Shown: in pieces, positions 25,481-38,637 of the stretch
Layout: each line of letters opens with the position of its first letter
How positions within the stretch are numbered: the stretch's first letter is position 1
Source: Schistocephalus solidus
Taxonomy: Eukaryota > Platyhelminthes > Cestoda > Diphyllobothriidea > Diphyllobothriidae
Assembly (NCBI GenBank): GCA_017591395.1
Contig: WEDG01004115.1
Location: 62,001 to 126,000, forward strand
Reading direction: 5' to 3'
DNA: 64,000 nt
Made by a program: the position numbers and the translations under genes
The notes under the pieces: generated by a model
What the model was told of the DNA's origin: nothing
Databases searched by the model: none
Seen by the model: the letters and a program-made list of their open reading frames with translations, nothing else

Positions 25481-26690
25481 TCCGGAAATATTAATTATAC
25501 TGAAACGGAGCTCATCGATCATGTTACGGTGCAGGCTCTTCCCGTTGTGCATATCTTGTAATCTGCTCAGGGAGTGCCACTCCATCAGACCATTCATACT
25601 ATGTTCCGGATGAGGAAGCCACCAAACCTCGAAGTGCGGCTTCCACTCCTACCAGCGCTGCAGTATGTCAGCATCGGTGAATACACGCTGTCTGGAGAAG
25701 CCCTCAGACGACAGTGAACTGTCAAACATGTCTTCTCGTCCGAAAATGAGAGGCGAGTAAATTTTAAAATGACCCTCTAAGGCCTGGCCCTCAGAAAAAG
25801 TAGTTCGGCCGCAGTGATCTCTAGCAGTTCACTTGAGCTAACTGACTAGATGAAGAATACTATAAAGTAACCAGTCGTCCGCATACTTGCAGGATACGTG
25901 CTTCCCGTAAAAATAGCAATAACTGCATACTGGCGGCTAACTATGCTGTCAAGGCCAAAATTAATCATGCCAGACGACTGGGTTACAGTTGGAAATGGTG
26001 ACATGAGTCTGAACTTACTTTTTAGATGACGCCTTAGGTGTTTGGAATTTTGTCCGAACCACTTTGTTTTCTGACCCATTCTCGTCACCGATGCTGCCAG
26101 ACAAGTGTGCACCAGAACTTGAAAGTGGGTCTGAGTGCCGAAGAGGTCGAACGGTTTAAAAACAGGTTCTATCTACATTCTAAAGTCGAGGAACGATGGC
26201 GAGGTGCTGGCTCTTCCGACGTAAACATATCAGGGGGCTCTAAAAGTTACTAAAAGTCAACAAAGGGCACCTTACGTTGAGCGTAGGGAAATAAAAACTG
26301 CGATTCCAAAGACTTAAATTCGGGGGTGAGGTTTCAACCTACTGATGTGTTCATTTCACGCTGGCGCCACGGTTTTATCCGACTTCTGCTACTGATACAC
26401 AGGGTGCTCCATTCGTGTTGTTATAAGTTGAAGGCACGGACCCAGTTGGGTGGCCATTCGGGATTGTGTGGATATTACTTAACAGAATTTTACTGACTGG
26501 GAGCCTGCTTGAATTGAAACTTTGTGGGTTTTGCAGAGAGGGGATTTCGTATACGGTTGCATATGTTCGAATGATGACCAGTAGCCTGTCCTGGGAGTGA
26601 CTGACGATATCCCCGTGAGGTACTGTAGGAGACAACAAAAGAAGGGTAGGACACGTGAATAGGTGCTGCATCTCGTAATACGGGTGGCTT
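25481..26690. other. unassigned sequence
   Basis: No repeat partner. A 162-codon minus frame (26375-26863) reads partly through the neighbouring MITE and is not considered a gene. Confidence 0.4.
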
Positions 26691-26694
26691 TGCG

Positions 26695-26880
26695 ATAAAT
26701 TCGAGGGCGAGAAAGGTAGGTTTGGGGTTAATTTTAGGGGGAAGGTTTGAGTTACGTTTGGGGTGAGTATCAGAGTTAATATTAGGAAATGCGAATAAGA
26801 TCCCTTCCTGTAATTTAGCGCAAGACCACCTGCATTATCGGTGAGGGCTGTTCCTACTTTCATATCTTACCAAAATAGTC
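26695..26880. mobile_element. TTAGGG-core MITE (copy 5, truncated)
   Basis: A GGTTAGGGG-like core is followed by the family segment 'AATTTAGCGCAAGACCACCT' and 'TGTTCCTACT'. The left terminal repeat is not seen. Confidence 0.6.
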
Positions 26881-26994
26881 CTCTACTGCCCATTCACTCA
26901 GTCGCCAACATTTTATTCGAGTCCAATGTAGGCAATATGAAATGCAAACAGGAATGGTCACACATCGGTATATTGGCTTTCCGCGGCAAACAAG

Positions 26995-27474
26995 CTCCGT
27001 ATCGGTGGCAAAGGTCACGAACAGGCAACCAATTACCAGACCGAAGTCGGCCAAGTTATAATTGCAGAGAGGAGAGACGACAGGAAATATGGGTAGACGG
27101 ATACAGTCTGTTTCGGGCTAATTTGGCCTGGTAATTGGTTGTCTGATCGTGACCTTTGCCACCCATACGGAGATTGTTTGATTCGTGAAGCCAGTAGATT
27201 GGCTTGCACCTAGCCCTGTTTACATGAATACCCGATCTGCCGCGACTGTGAATGACGGGTGGCTAGGCCCTGTTGAACTTCGGTTCGATGAAGGGCTTAT
27301 GACCCATCTGCTAGACGTAGTGTGTGGACTGTCTGCACCGTACTCTAGCGCATTTTTGTGTTTCCAGTCCCAGCTGGTACTCAGGGTTATGATTGGCTAA
27401 ATGAAAGCAGAATACACCCGAAACAGACTGTATCAATCTACCCATATTTTCTGTCATCTCTCCTCTCTGCAAAA
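26995..27474. repeat. complex foldback with two interleaved inverted repeats
   Basis: Arm T (27062-27115, 'GCAGAGAGGAGAGACGACAG' onward) is mirrored at 27417-27474 over about 55 bp with about 90% identity. Arm S (26995-27045, 'GGTGGCAAAGGTCACGA' within) is mirrored at 27128-27171. The order is S-T-S'-T'. T and T' could be the ends of a 410-bp MITE whose inner flank was copied outward. No gene inside. Confidence 0.8.
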
Positions 27475-27719
27475 TGAAATATTTTTGCTGCCGCCAGCGA
27501 CCAGCATCCTGGATATCGAAGGGTTCTGACATCGAAGAGGGACGGACAGTCTGACTTCGTTCACACTCTCCCCTCTCACCAGTTTCCAGACCACCAACAA
27601 AGGGGCAGTACCTGACACAAAGCTGGTGCCACTGGCTCACTAATGCCGAGGGGGTTTGCGTCCCATTACTGGGCCGGACATTCGCCTCACCTGTAACGGC
27701 TCAGGTGAGAGTTGTGTTT

Positions 27720-27975
27720 GACCAACACGGGACCCAGATCGGGATGTGGCACGCGTTAATCGGGCTGTGCACTCATAAAAAGGCCACAAATGACGTGGAT
27801 CTGCTGGCACGCCTAGGCGCAGGCTCATGTCATGGCAGCCACCTGCGCTTGATCTCACATTCGGTCTTCTGTACTCCGTAATAACACCGAGCCGAGGGTG
27901 GGGGGAGAGAAGCGAGAGCGTGGCAGATGCTGCGCAAGTCTACTTTCACGCAGAGTTCGACCGTAGTAGTCCGAC
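27720..27975 (-). repeat. GC-rich repeat U (copy)
   Basis: Minus-strand copy with 'GGCAGCCACCTGCGCTTGAT' and a 'GGGTGGGGGGAGAGAAG' segment comparable with 20240-20260. It meets the next copy in inverted orientation. Confidence 0.5.
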
Positions 27976-27984
27976 TATGTCCAC

Positions 27985-28220
27985 CGTATGCTCCACAGCA
28001 TGGTAGTGCAGGGATGGCGACTTGCGCGTGGATTAGCTCTAAGTGATTCAGTTACCACACTCTCTTCCCTTACCAGCCGGTGTCAAGACAGAGTCAAGAA
28101 GACAGGAGGCGGGATCAAGCGCAGGTGGCTGGCGCGGCCGGAGACGCTCTTGACCGGTTCGTCACAACTGAATCTGATCCCACGGAGTGAGAGTGTCATA
28201 AATGGCAAGAGTGCGGCGTG
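27985..28220 (+). repeat. GC-rich repeat U (copy)
   Basis: The best-preserved partner of the U segment in the MITE at 19983-20591 (about 75%). It lies inverted to 27720-27975 with a very short gap. A further minus-strand fragment seems present at 28370-28470 ('CACGCGACAGTCCGCGTCCC'). Confidence 0.6.
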
Positions 28221-28479
28221 AGCCTGCATCAACACGTGCTACCACGCTCCCATGTTCAGCATTTATTATGGGAGTTAAACCCAGATAACGTCTGTCATGC
28301 CCTGATCTGGCCCCCTTGTTGGTCCAGCGTATCTACCACGTGGCCCGTTTAGGGGGCAGAAGTCTACTATCACTATAAACTACGCACGCGACAGTCCGCG
28401 TCCCATCACACTAGGCCTTGAGGGACTCAGTGGACATCGTCAGAACCGACTGTCAACCTATCAATAGCATTATGCCCTA

Positions 28480-30019
28480 ACTGAGTGAAGTAGACGGGTA
28501 GCATTCGTGCACGGACAACATGAAACAGGCTGAATTAGCCAGTATGTATTTCCATACAAACAATTAAGCTTCTATTCATAATCAACACATCACAGACACA
28601 GTTTCGGAGTCGAGGATGCAGTCGCTAAGATTCTAGGTATGGCCGCACTCTTCAGACGAAGATACCGGAAGGAGGAATTTGTTGTACACAGAGTTATGAA
28701 CTGTAGTCTCAGACAGCAGTGACCGCTGCTGACCATGGTAAGGCATGTCTAACTGGGATTGACTCGGACGGCAACTGAGTTTGTGGGTTTTTGAGGGCAA
28801 GTACGAGGCTCTCGCCCACGCGTCTTTGCGGCAAATGAGGTCGCGGCGGCTGTGCTTGTCTAGACTTCTGTATTGCGGTCAGTCAAGACAGTAGGTCAGA
28901 TCGTAAGGTCAGCACGTCTCGGAGAGACCTCAGTGAGGTGGACGCTCTTGCTGTGCCGTTCTAGGGGCCAGCCTCAGGGGGTGGGTTGTACTGAAATTGA
29001 AAGTGACTGCAAGCCGGTGCAAAAAGCCATCCGCGCGTGGACCATCTATAATTGGCCCCACGTCTTTCGTCAACGCTGATCATGGTACAGTGGCAAGAGC
29101 CTGTCAAGACGACTGGTGAAGAAGAGGGAGGATGCAGTGACTGGATTGGAATAAACCTCCGCCTGCGCGTGTGACTGTCTCTGCTGATGATTTCGATTGA
29201 GTATCTGAAATGTCAGTCCAATTAACTTCTCGTTCCAGTAATCGCAGTTGTTTCCTTCTTTTTCTGAACAACTGTTTCCTCCCTATTGTTCAGTTAATCC
29301 GCAATCGAATTCGCCTGCCTGTGTACGTTCCGTATACCTTCGTGGAGTCATGTGTGGTAGTTAAGGCCGATGTGCAGCTTTTAAGTTAACGTGAATCTTA
29401 TTTGGTCGCAGTGACTAAATTTCTCTGTGACTCTATATGACCACAATCAATGAATAGTTATGAACTCTCCTAATGGTTGGACGAGAAACACTTAGCCCGT
29501 CTTGTTCGCACCTCCGTTTCACCCCGATGTATCATGAACCTCTGGCTCTATAGTAGGACATTGGACCTTGCTTCTGCAGTAAGCTACCGTTTCCGCGTGA
29601 AGTAACGAGTCATTTGGGTCTGGGCTGGTGATACACTTAACTAACGATGTAAAATAAGAAAGCAGTGGTCAGCACAGTCTTTCCGGAGTTTTCCATACTA
29701 CTTATCGACATGAAGTCGAATAAACAATCCGCCTGATCACCGGTAAATTTCTGGGAGCTCAGATAACTCGAGCCTGGCTGGAAAAGGCTGGAGAGGAGGA
29801 GGAGGAGGATGAGGAGGAGGAGGATGAGGAGGAGGAGTACCAAGGGAAGTGATCGCATTCACTGCAGGGGTAACGGTGGCTAGTCTGCCCGCTCCCTGCG
29901 GGCAGAAGAATAAAACTTGATTTTCCTCAAACTATCGACGTCAGTTGATGAGGACCGGTCCAACTGACTGTCATTGTCCCCCAGTCTCTCACTTCCCGAA
30001 CCACCCTGTCTCCTTTACG
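28480..30019. other. unassigned sequence
   Basis: Contains a short GAGGAG-rich tract (29791-29837). Otherwise nothing recognised. Confidence 0.4.
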
Positions 30020-30910
30020 TCTTCCAACGCTGTGAGGTAGACGTGCATCTACAAAGAATCCATTGGCGGTGTGACCAAACAGCTGAGAGCACAAAGTAAA
30101 CCGCGGTTTCTGCCACCAAGACAACAGTCATATCGGTTTGGCACACTCGCGGTCTGACCGATGGAGAACAGACTCACCCGACCGCTACGTGACTACAAAG
30201 GTATATGCCACAGAGCCGAGTACATGTATACGAAGGCAGAGAGATGGTACCGTTGAAAAAAGTACTCACAACAGTTTGTGGCGGCAAACTGACGACCGTG
30301 GATTCCAGTAGACCTTTGACTTTCAGAAGGGCATGCACTAGCGTCATGCTCGCACGTGAGGCTCCAACGTGATGAGCATACTGCATTTCTCTCTTCGAGG
30401 TGAAATTAAACTTAGTCATTTGTGAGGTTAATGAGATGTGTCGAAGTAAGTTAAATGCCCCACAAATTCCCAGAAGGTCGTGCACTGTTTGTTTGGGCGT
30501 ATATGTGGGTTATCTCAGGTGCGTAGTATGTAGGCCCGGGGGCTTTCACGCGAAGTCAGCAGCCATGCCAAATCTCATTCATCAGGCGACTGACTTTGAC
30601 CATCCGCTAGTTTACAATGGAGGGTGGAGTGAGGTCTATCCAGATTATATTAATGCTCTTAGTGCTCACTAGAAGCGATAAACTGCGCCTAAAATTTACC
30701 ACGCAGAGTCCACAGTAGTTGATTGGAAGGTTGCCACCGGCCAGACTAATGGGTTCTTACTTAGGACTTAGAGTCAGATCACAATTCTCACATCCAAGGT
30801 GGTCCTTGTAGTGCTTTCACTTTCTTGACCTACAAGATTCCGTAAATGAGGCCTGTCACAAGTGGAGTTAGTAGCCAACGCGGATGTAACACGCTTAGAC
30901 GGACTTCTTA
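30020..30910. repeat. dispersed repeat D1 (copy 1)
   Basis: Collinear with 58310-59225 at about 70%, sharing 'AGAGCCGAGTACATG', 'CATGCACTAG.G.CATGCTCGCA' and 'GCGTAGTATGTA' versus 'GCGCCATGTATG'. Frames are not conserved between copies. Confidence 0.7.
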
Positions 30911-31612
30911 ATTCCGTCATTTTCAGGTCATTTTTACTCCTTCCTGTCACCGGAAGGTTACGAATGTGAGAGGACGGAGAGCGAGGTAGATGAAGCTAAT
31001 GTCCGCTTCTTCGTATACAGATACGCGTAAGCGTAATCACTGAGCTCCACTCTTGGCGCTGCGATCAAACCGTCGTATGGGAGTTCCCGCGATCGGCAAC
31101 CACCTCGATGAACTGTCAGTCGCATCAACCGCCTAGCTGCAATACGTCACCATACTGGTCTGACCCTAACGGAAATCCAGCCATCCTGGTGGCCCCACAG
31201 CTTCGTGCTTACCACATGCGCCGCACGTAGCGGCCGGCCTTGACGCATGGGCGAAGGCAGATGAGGCCAGCCGAGTTTTCTCTTAATAGCCGGCTTAGCT
31301 GTAGACGGGCAATCGGCCGGATTGTGACCCACGCTTGGTCTCCCGTATCTAATCATCGGTCAGATTCATCTTGTCACGTCATTGGATCTCGGTGAGTGCG
31401 AGAAGGGAGTGAGACTGACACAAGGAGAGTCCTTCTCACTGTAATTAAATTCACTCACAAGCGGTCGCTGCCCCTGCGTGCAAGAACTAGCGAACAGTGT
31501 CGTGTTCGATGGGTCCCTGAATGGGGGAGGGGCAGTCTAACGTCACACTTAGATCGCAAACAAAAATTATATTGTCGGATAGTTGCAGGAGAAGGCTTCG
31601 AGGTGAGGATTA
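30911..31612. other. unassigned sequence
   Basis: No repeat partner or recognisable coding region. Confidence 0.4.
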
Positions 31613-31985
31613 CTTATATTGCTCCCTAAACAGGACACAGAACTAGGAACGTCCCACCCAAGTAAGAAAGATGGCCCTGCGAATAATTCCAGGAGGTTTA
31701 ACTATTCCTCTGTCCTAACCCTAACACACGACCTAAAATGAACCTAAACCGTAGCCCTAAACTTAATCCTAGTCCTACCCTAAAGCCTAAGTGGACAGGT
31801 AAAACGAACCCTAAAACTAACTCTAACTTGTCTTACAGTTAATCCTAATGTGAACCTTGAACCCAACCTAAACTGAATCCTAACCCTAACCATAAACCTA
31901 ATCCGATTTTTCCTGGAATTTGGCGCAAACACATCTTTAGTGTGGGTGATTCCGTTCCTGTGCCCTGTTTAGGGGGTCATATAAG
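31613..31985. mobile_element. TTAGGG-core MITE (copy 6)
   Basis: The left end 'CTAAACAGGACACAGAAC' is mirrored by 'GTTCCTGTGCCCTGTTTAGG' at the right. The core is a CCCTAACC-type array (31710-31905), followed by 'GGAATTTGGCGCAAAC'. Confidence 0.8.
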
Positions 31986-32881
31986 TCCTCCTCATGGACT
32001 TGGATTCATGTGCGAGAATTTGCATGAAATCCGTGGTTACCCGCCACAATTGACCAAAAATTCAGTGGAAATTCCTAACTCTTGTGTCGATGAGATGAGA
32101 GGAGAAGTCAGACAAGTTCTGAGCGAATTTGTACCAACTTGGTCGGTCAGTTCTGGATTGGGCAGTTACAAAAAAGACCTGATTTTGTCCTCGGAACCGT
32201 GGGCTAGGTAGTGGTCATTCAATCGTGATGTTGTCCTACGTAAAACTTGTTTTTTTCATAGGATATAAACCGGCCGTGTCGTGTCATGTCATGTATAGGG
32301 TCCATATGTAATGCCATCCATCGTGCATAATCCTACTAACAGCATTCTTGATATCGTCATGTTATTGGACCGTGGAAAGAGCGAGATAGAGCTTTCACTC
32401 AAGTAAAAACCATTTTCCTAAAAATCCTTCCATTCAGCCGCATACTCACATCTTGCATACTTTCACATCGCATACTTTCAGATCGCATACTTTCGCATCT
32501 TGAAATGACTGATTACTTAAACTCTACACAATCAGGTTAGTTATTCTCTGTAAAGCAGTAAATCAGGGGAACTTCAATAGCATTTGAGTGTGTAAAGATA
32601 CTTACTGTACACCTTGCTAGGGAATAAACTAGGCAGCATGGCTTTTAACTTGCTTGCTTGCCAACTCTACACAGCTTATTATGGTCGGAAGATGTTCCAG
32701 TTGCACAATTTCACCGAAATAAATATTTTGCAGTTTGTTCCTTCAATGCAGTTGTGGTTCTGAGCTCCTTGCACTCAACTCTAACTAGGACTGGTTTACT
32801 CTGAAACAGAGAAAACACCTATGAATTTGACAATGACCAGGGAGTCATAAGCTGAGTAACATTACCGTTAAAGGCAAGGGA
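31986..32881. other. unassigned sequence with a small tandem repeat
   Basis: At 32439-32500 about four copies of a 15-16-bp unit (GCATACTTTCACATC type) occur in tandem. Otherwise nothing recognised. Confidence 0.5.
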
Positions 32882-32940
32882 GATGGGACTGGTCATTTAT
32901 GGCGTATTAGCCATCATCAGCCAACCATACCCAACCAACG
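32882..32940 (-). repeat. hammerhead-SINE fragment at the edge of the ATC microsatellite
   Basis: The minus strand gives CTGATGA, stem TGGC/GCCA (one-base loop change) and TAAA in place of GAAA. The copy stops at 'CATACCCAACC', where the tRNA-like head should continue, and the microsatellite begins within a few bases. Confidence 0.75.
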
Positions 32941-32945
32941 CAGTG

Positions 32946-33972
<1,027 letters not shown>

Positions 33973-34747
33973 GCACAACCACCGCCACAGGGAATCGACC
34001 GAGAGAACTTTATCTTCATTGTTAGAGGGAAACGAGGGAACTTTCGACACCTAGCAATTGCATTTATCCCTTCAAAACGGGAATGCAGCCCCTTCCATCG
34101 AAGTGGGGAGGCTTCCAACAGGTGCGTGCGATGCACAGTTCCGGACGCAATGTTTTTATAAGAACTCGTATGGATGTGTGCAGTCGGGATAAAGCAACCA
34201 CAGACGTCCACTAGAGAACATATGTGACGGAAGTCGAACGCAGCGGTTGACCAAAATCTGTAGCGACTGACACGTACGTTGCTGCGGCGTGTGACTGAAC
34301 AACCATGCACGTGCACCTGGTTAGACTATGGTGATAGTTATTACAGCATAATGGCGTCAACAACAGGACAAAAAACATCTTGTCACGGGACTGATGACCT
34401 GTTAATCACGCATTGACCCGACAACCCCGGTTGGTATTACACTCGTGTCACTTAACCCAGTTTCCATCACAGCGCCAGTGAGACCGGCATCTGTACGTGC
34501 TTACACTAGTGAACAGGCTCGATGTTTACCTCGGTGTGACATGTCGAGAGGTGAACAGACTTCGGTTAACCCACAAACAAGTGTGTATGCCGAGGCGTTT
34601 GACCTGTAGTCGACCGGTGACTGAACCGGGGTCAATCCCGATTAGTGTCGGCTGTCAGAACGACCGAGTTGGGAGGGGGGCTAAAATATGAGCTGCACAG
34701 GTTGCTATTATGAAACAGAATGACACCGCTAGGTCGCTGGTGGTGAA

Positions 34748-34750
<3 letters not shown>
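33973..34750. other. unassigned sequence
   Basis: No gene or repeat recognised. Confidence 0.4.
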
Positions 34751-34792
<42 letters not shown>

Positions 34793-34798
34793 TCTCTC
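34751..34798. repeat. (CT)n microsatellite
   Basis: About 48 bp of CT repeats with one ATCT interruption near the right end. Confidence 0.95.
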
Positions 34799-35154
34799 GA
34801 TCTGGCAGCAGACGGCCAAGCATGCCAGAATTTGGTGCAGAACAAGAGGGTCATAATCCATCGTCCCAATTTGTCAGAACTTAAATGCCTCCAAAACTTT
34901 TATTTGGATAAATATATATGACCTTAGAGTTAAAAACAACTACAATAAATGTTCTGCCTAAGGGCATGGTGGAGGGTGTGTAGGAGTCGAAAGTTGGGTA
35001 TTTTAAACGGCCTAAAGCCAGTAGACGACACCTCCGGTAGGTGCCATATATGGGGGTGGGAATTCTGCAAAATGGCCTGATATCGTACATAGGGCTGACC
35101 AGAAAACTGTTAAACTGCCACTCAGAACTCATTTTTGGTAAGGATTACGCATAC

Positions 35155-35435
35155 GAGTCCCTAATCAGGACACGAGACTAGGAACGCCCGCTCGAGTAAT
35201 AAAGGTGTCCAAGGAGGGGTAAATATTCATCTGTCCAAACCCTTACACTAGCCCTACCATCAGCCTTAACCGACGTCCTAATCTTATCACTAGCCCACTC
35301 TAAATCCTAACCCTACAGTGAACACGACTTCTAACCCTATCCACAAACTTAAACCTATTTTCCCTGGAATTTGGCAAAGATGTCTGTGTTAGAGGCGGTT
35401 CCTACTCTCATTTCTTTCTTAGGGGATCATATCAT
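35155..35435. mobile_element. TTAGGG-core MITE (copy 7)
   Basis: The left end 'CCCTAATCAGGACACGAGAC' and right end 'CTTAGGGGATCATAT' are diverged terminal repeats. The CCCTAAC-type core is at 35235-35360. Confidence 0.65.
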
Positions 35436-35995
35436 CCTTATCACATTTTTTGCTGGACGCGAACGAATCGTCGACTTCCCGATGTTGTATTGGATGCTTT
35501 GTCAGCTTACCCGCAGTCCTGAGAGAGCTGCGTCCACTTCTCACAAGTTCCTTTTTTCGTAAACGCAAGGCAAGTCTGTAACTTATTTCGATTGCATGGT
35601 GTGCTGAAACTGTAAGACAGGAAATCCGGTCAGTGGTTCGATTTCGTCTGGCTACACGAGTTTCTTGAATGAATATGGAACTTTTCTGCCGCGCAATTTG
35701 TCCCAAACAAATTTTGCGGACACTAAGTCCATGGTATAGCTAGTAAATTGCTCATTAAAGAGTTTTAAACTCAGTGATCTACATCCAGGGATCTACTGAT
35801 GCCAAAATTCCATGTTGAAGTGGAAAGACGAGTTACTACCACAGTAGTGAAAACGCTACCTTCTTGATGATATGGGCTCATCGCCAAAAACTGAAACGAA
35901 AAGGAAGAGGGCTTTTTAGAACAGACTATGGGGTTTCGGGAGATCTCCAAGGGCAAAAAACGGAATACTGGTGAACGGACGCTCACCTATCAATT
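35436..35995. other. unassigned sequence
   Basis: Nothing recognised between the MITE and the SINE cluster. Confidence 0.4.
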
Positions 35996-35999
35996 ACGG

Positions 36000-36242
36000 A
36001 TGAAGCGCCTCCCGTTCTGCCTTGGGACTCACTCTTGAGCCCCGTCAATAGTCGCACAGCGGCTAGTATTATGGGTAGAAGGACATTGCCGAAAAATATA
36101 AGGGAGACTGGAATTACCATTTCTGGCTTATTAGCCATCATCAGCCAGCCATACCAAACTCTAGGTGTTGCACCAACCAAACCTAGAACCCGTGATTTGT
36201 TGATAAGACGCCCATCGCCCTAACCCATTGCACCACGGTCTC
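36000..36242 (-). repeat. hammerhead SINE, nearly full-length (locus 1)
   Basis: Reading the minus strand: a tRNA-like head with A-box-like 'GGTGCAATGGGTTAGGGCG' (about 36236-36218) and B-box-like 'GGGTTCTAGGTTT'; a middle with a hammerhead motif (36150-36106); then a tail with 'TAATACTAGCCGCTGTG' and 'GAGTCCCAAGGCAGAACGGG'. Such a tRNA head implies past RNA polymerase III transcription and retrotransposition by a LINE partner. No coding capacity. Confidence 0.8.
36106..36150 (-). ncRNA. hammerhead ribozyme motif, type I, short stem III
   Basis: Minus strand: stem I GGCTGG/CCAGTC (one G-U pair), CTGATGA, stem II TGGC/GCCA with a 6-nt loop, then GAAA. An 8-nt stem III region ends in ATT; the expected cleavage is 3' of that ATT. 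Stem III is very weak in this copy (TGGTAATT). All invariant core residues are present. Confidence 0.7.
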
Positions 36243-36295
36243 ATTGTCTTACCGGTTTCGATCAGAAGTATTAACCTTATTGCATGGACGATCAC

Positions 36296-36385
36296 GAATC
36301 GATTACGGGCTCGTTCATCCCGTTCTGCCTGGAGCTCACTGTCAAACCCCACCAGTAGCCGCATGTCGGCTAGTATCATAGTATT
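36296..36385 (-). repeat. hammerhead-SINE tail fragment
   Basis: Minus strand carries only the 3' part ('ACTAGCCGACATGCGGC' and 'GAGCTCCAGGCAGAACGGG'). It lies about 55 bp upstream, in element orientation, of the head of the copy at 36000-36242, giving a tail-head-ribozyme-tail order. Confidence 0.7.
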
Positions 36386-36394
36386 ATTGTAATA

Positions 36395-36600
36395 TTATAG
36401 GCGCAGTGGATTAGAGTGTTGAAATTCCAATCAACAGGCTGCGAGTTTGAACCTCGGGAAGTGCACCACCTGGGCTTGGGTATGATTGGCTAATGACTAA
36501 GAAGCCAGACGTGGCTATTCCAGTCTACCTTGTATTTGTAAGGAATGCTCTTTTGCCTATAAAACTGTATACTGCCTGCGGGGCCTATACACAGAACAGA
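36395..36600 (+). repeat. hammerhead SINE, plus strand, decayed ribozyme
   Basis: A clear A box 'GGCGCAGTGGATTAGAGTG' at 36400 and B box 'GAGTTTGAACCTC' at 36451. The ribozyme region reads CTAATGA with a 3-nt deletion in stem II and GACG for GAAA, so it is inactive. It is inverted to the minus copies on its left. Confidence 0.75.
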
Positions 36601-37908
36601 CCAACCGGCACCTTTCAGTAAACTACGCCATCCCTTAAGAGTAAAAGGCACAGACGGAGACGCAAAAGCTAGTGCTTGTGTGTGCCTCAATAAGAGGTCA
36701 AGCAGTGAATTCTTGTGCCTGTTGTGTGGGTTATACCGTCAGTTGACAATTGGCTGCACTCCAGTCACTGACCCGTATCTTCCGGTGGCCAGAAAGCTGT
36801 TTCGGCAATTGCAGCCGGCCAGGCGTCAAACAGACTCCGGACAGATGAGCTCAGACAGAAGCAAGCCCAGCAGGCGGCAAAATTACGGCTGCCACCCTCA
36901 CCCCTTCCCCCTCCCCCCGCTCTCCATTCCAATCTCCATTCTAACGCAGTTCGCAGAATGCGGGCTGGCAACGGCGTGGGCCTCGGTGAGCCAAAGCGCG
37001 CGATTCTAACGAGTTTGTGCATCCGTTGTCGGCTCAGAGTCCGGCTGTCAAGCCAGCAGTGACAGCTTCTTCCTGGTAGTCAACATGCTGGTCTCGGTAA
37101 TTGCCATCTGGAAAAAAGACGATCTCTGTGCGCTTGGGAAACAGGACAACAATTGCCTGAAACATCGGGAGTGGACCACTTGATCTACCGGAAGTACAGC
37201 CGCCTTTTGTTCTGCCGCAAAATCTCTGCCAAAGAGCGGTCGACCATCAAAAAGAATGAAATGTCCGAACATGCGAGTAAAGTAGAACGGACAGAGCGAG
37301 TCGGGCTCTGTTTTGTCAACTTCCGCAGACGTCAAATAAAAATATTGATTGTCAGTTTGATATATTAGAGGAGAACACGGAGAGGCTTTCTGCAGTTATT
37401 AAAGCTCGAGGAAGACCTAAGTGAAAATTACCCAAAAGATAAAAATATCTGACGGATAAGAATATGATGGAGAGTAAACTCAATGACCAGTCCTGCCCTC
37501 TACTCACATTGGTCGTGTTTGACAAGCTAGACGGCTGGACTGGTGATGGTGGTGATGGTAGACGGCGTCCTTATGGCCGAAAATTGAGGACCGTTTTATG
37601 CGAAAACATGTTACTGTTGTGAAAATGAGGTCAGCCAGGGTTGGATCCCCATACTTGTATGCAGATGCAATCTCCCGCAAAGGATACGGTCCTCGTTCAA
37701 AGAATTCCCGAGTAAACCTACTAAATCCCGGCAATTCTTTAATTTGGAATTGGTAGTAAACCATATTTCCACAGTTATTTATTATTCCACCACCTGAACA
37801 GACAACACCTTTCCTAGCATGATGCACAGCCACAGTGTCTACAGGCCAGGAGTTTGAATTACCGAAATCCGCAGTACCTACTACTTGGAGATGAGACTAT
37901 AAGAGATG
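36601..37908. other. unassigned sequence
   Basis: GC-rich at 36770-37010 with frames on both strands. No domain recognised and no repeat partner. Confidence 0.4.
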
Positions 37909-38637
37909 TTAAAAGTTTGGTCTTTTAGAGGAGCGAGAGAGAGGGCGCGGACAGGTCAGTGTCGTTAAACTATCCGGGACTTGTTGTGAAGAGGCATGGA
38001 GAAAATCCTTTATGAAAGGCAAATTAATGAAATATCCCTGTGTGTGGCGCCAAACAGATGGAATCCGGCGAAAACGCGGGAACTCAGCGGATGCAGGCAT
38101 GCACCTAGGAAGCCAGGAGCTACGAGAAACTGTATGCTAGTGCTCCCCAAAGAGCAACGTTACAACCAGCAGCAACACGATAATGGTAGCGTTTTCTCGT
38201 AGTTAACGGACTCGGAGGTATGTGTTTCCACCGCCTCAGCATAGCATGCTGGAGACCGACCGACAAGCGACTTTCGCCCAGTAGTAGAATCCGCCCGAAA
38301 GAAAGCTAAAATCCCATGTGGTGCATTGGGCAACTGACTGGCACCGTTCAGGTTCAAAGTCAGGAAGTCATACATAATCGAGTGGTATTGCGAAACTAGT
38401 GCCTGAGGAAACATGACTCAGCCCTGCTTCTGAAGAAACGAGAACCTCAAGTTTGACCGCTGCATTTCGTCTTACCGAGGGCCGATCTCCTGTGCTCTCC
38501 CGACAGCAAGCTATAATAAAAGTTATCGATTTATAGGGACTATAGGTATGCGTTTATCTAGCAGTTACTGATCAGGTCAGCAGAGCATTCCTTCTGAGAT
38601 TCACAAACAACTGGATTTCTGGCCAACCGGCTAGCCA
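37909..38637. repeat. duplication D2, first copy, proximal part
   Basis: Collinear with 40760-41507 at about 82%. Landmarks include 'AGGCAAATTAATGAAATATC' and 'GCGTTTTCTCGTAGTT'. The frame at 37996-38202 is echoed at 40825-41052, but no protein family is recognised. Confidence 0.85.

Noticed and set aside
29928..29955. Hammerhead-like 'TTGATGAGGACCGGTCC'
   Set aside because: No GAAA box follows and the first core base is changed; only chance similarity.
34385..34410. 'GACTGATGACC' as another hammerhead
   Set aside because: No stem II pairing and no GAAA at the right distance.
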